From positions 8,226,003 through 8,290,002 of the forward strand of contig NW_004624795.1 in assembly GCF_000247695.1 (NCBI RefSeq): a DNA stretch of 64,000 nucleotides, written 5' to 3'. Shown in pieces: positions 62,690 through 64,000 of this stretch; position 1 is the stretch's first letter; each line of letters begins with the position of its first letter. The notes under the pieces were generated by a model that saw nothing but the letters and a program-made list of their open reading frames with translations, made no database searches and was not told the DNA's origin. Position numbers and translations under genes: made by a program. This stretch comes from Heterocephalus glaber (Eukaryota; Chordata; Mammalia; Rodentia; Bathyergidae).

Positions 62690-63165
62690 ACATAACTAAA
62701 GTCAAGTCTCTCATGTCTTCTCGGTCTGAAGTTTTGAGATTGCCTCATATAGCAAACATTTCTGCCCAGTATTACCAGGCTATCGTGGCACCAGGCTATT
62801 CTTGCCCCTCCATAATTAGCCATATTACATTAAAAGTAACAGGGCCTTGCTGAGTTCACTTCCAACCAAGATCAACTTGACTCCAACTAAATTCTTCTCC
62901 TCTGAATTATCCATTTGTTCTCTTCAGTGATACTTCCTTCCAGTGATACTTGTTATCAGCAGGTGTCCTGAGGCCTGCCAAGGCCCACTCCTTCCCACAC
63001 TTCTAATGAATAAACACTGGATGTCCTTGGTGCCCTGAGCAGCTTAGATCAACCCAAGACCCAGCTTCTTCTCTCAAGTCTCTGTCCATGTCTTGGTTCT
63101 CTTTCTCTTTCTCAACTTGGGTCAGATTGTTTCACAGGAGATTGAGACCCACTGAAGGGATCATC
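62690..63165 (+). mobile_element. Probable ERV LTR, U3 end uncertain
   Basis: AATAAA at 63009-63014 is followed by a CT-rich U5-like block (CAAGTCTCTGTCCATGTCTT, then TTCTCTTTCTCTTTCTC) and GGAGATTGAGACCCACTGAA, a common ending of rodent ERV LTRs. A small direct repeat CAGTGATACTT occurs twice at 62927-62950. The 5' end is not defined. Confidence 0.45.
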
Positions 63166-63804
63166 AGTAACGTTCCCTATACCCTCAGTCAGCTTCTTTT
63201 TTTAAATTTTAATTTCTTCTATAGATTGCTTTGGTATCAGTCAACAATGTGACTCTGAAATCAATGAGGCAGAGTATAATACCAGTAGTATAGTCATAAA
63301 AAATACAACTCCACACAATGAATATAGTCATTATATAACACAAACATATATTGTTAAAAAAATAAAACTTAAAAAAAATCAAAGATGGCAATGATACCAA
63401 AACAAATGTTACAATATGGAGAAAGAAATAGTTTTAAATCTTGTCATATGCTTGCTGCATAGTTTTGGGTAAATTTCTTAATTTAGCCAAGATGCAGTTT
63501 CACAGTCTCTAAGTGGATTCCACTTAATTCCCACTAAATTTAAAGGATTGTTATGATTATTAAATAAATACAGTTAAAGTGCTCAGTAGTATCATTAACA
63601 AGCAATAAACGATAAGCAAAATTGTTATTAAGAAGGGATAACATGAACAAAGTCCCAAAATAGATTGTGATAATGGAAAGAAATATACAGAACTGATCTG
63701 ATGTCTCAAAACTCTCCTGAAAGGCATAAAAGGAAGATTTTTAAATATAATGACAGGGATCACATTTTGCTAAGTTTCAATGGTATAATTTGAAGATTAC
63801 TTTC

Positions 63805-64000
63805 TTTTTTTTGAAAAGAATTTTATTGAGTGAAGCTCAGCTGGTCCCAGCACCCAGAAGGAAGCTCCCCTGCTGCCATCCCAAGCTTCTAGGGCACAGA
63901 CGTTGAGCTGCATGGGTGCCAGAAGCACCCCTCCCCCCATGGAAATGAGAAGACACGTAAACAAGCCTCAAAAACAGACTTCCAGATCACCTACAGCAAC
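63805..64000 (-). pseudogene. 3' end of a probable processed retrocopy, cut by window edge
   Basis: On the minus strand the sequence enters from the right edge as GC-richer 3'-UTR-like DNA, reaches an AATAAA signal (complement at 63822-63827) and ends about ten bases later in an A-run (63805-63812). Composition changes sharply from the AT-rich DNA to its left. This fits a processed mRNA copy of which only the last ~190 nt lie here; a genuine terminal exon followed by a chance A-run cannot be excluded. No reading frame is recognised and I cannot name the parent. Confidence 0.6.

Overview
The window is vertebrate nuclear DNA, and almost certainly rodent. The whole 64 kb is AT-rich and has no intact protein-coding gene, rRNA, tRNA or CRISPR array. 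Three things point to a rodent: ID-type tRNA-derived SINEs on both strands with internal pol III boxes, dimeric B1-dID elements (a 7SL-derived half fused to an ID-like half), and a monomeric B1. The ID sequences differ from those I know from mouse or rat. A non-muroid rodent (squirrel-related, dormouse or beaver-like clade) is more likely, but I cannot fix the species. Older layers common to placental mammals are also present: MIR, L2, L1M 3' ends, hAT-Charlie and Tigger-like DNA elements, and MaLR LTRs. This is an intergenic region or a very large intron; the sequence does not say which.

The only recognisable gene-derived sequence is a full-length processed ARF1 pseudogene on the minus strand (25203-26915). 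It keeps its 5' UTR, a dead reading frame and a 3' UTR ending in a poly(A) signal and short tail, between imperfect target-site duplications. It accounts for the one prominent GC-rich island. Two smaller retroinsertions of mRNA 3' ends are visible: one at 49745-49847 with a perfect 14-bp duplication, and one entering from the right edge (63805-64000). A GC-richer, poly(A)-signal-bearing segment at 11640-12290 may be another transcript-derived copy or a non-coding exon.

Layout. 1-10 kb: MIRs, two ID SINEs, a Charlie element, a short hAT-like palindromic element, LTR-like fragments and TG repeats. 10-20 kb: a third ID SINE, a TC/TA microsatellite, the 11.6-12.3 kb transcript-like segment, several MIRs, L2 and a MaLR LTR. 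20-25 kb: a 110-bp assembly gap inside a TA-rich microsatellite, a long purine tract, a Tigger-like MITE and an LTR. 25.2-26.9 kb: ARF1 pseudogene. 27-34 kb: mostly unassigned AT-rich DNA plus one MaLR LTR. 35-38 kb: L1M fragments, an ID SINE nested in an L1 3' end, and an LTR with a visible TATA box. 38-54 kb: sparse old repeats, a 47-bp AT palindrome, two hAT elements, ID and B1 SINEs. 54-64 kb: a B1-dID, long TG and TC repeats, an LTR-like stretch and the edge retrocopy.

No genes here work together. The most biologically promising repeat-free stretches (about 14.1-14.7, 18.6-19.25 and 58.98-59.6 kb) look like possible conserved non-coding elements, but this cannot be tested without alignment. 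I found no new coding system, and several short open frames are explained by repeats or by the pseudogene.
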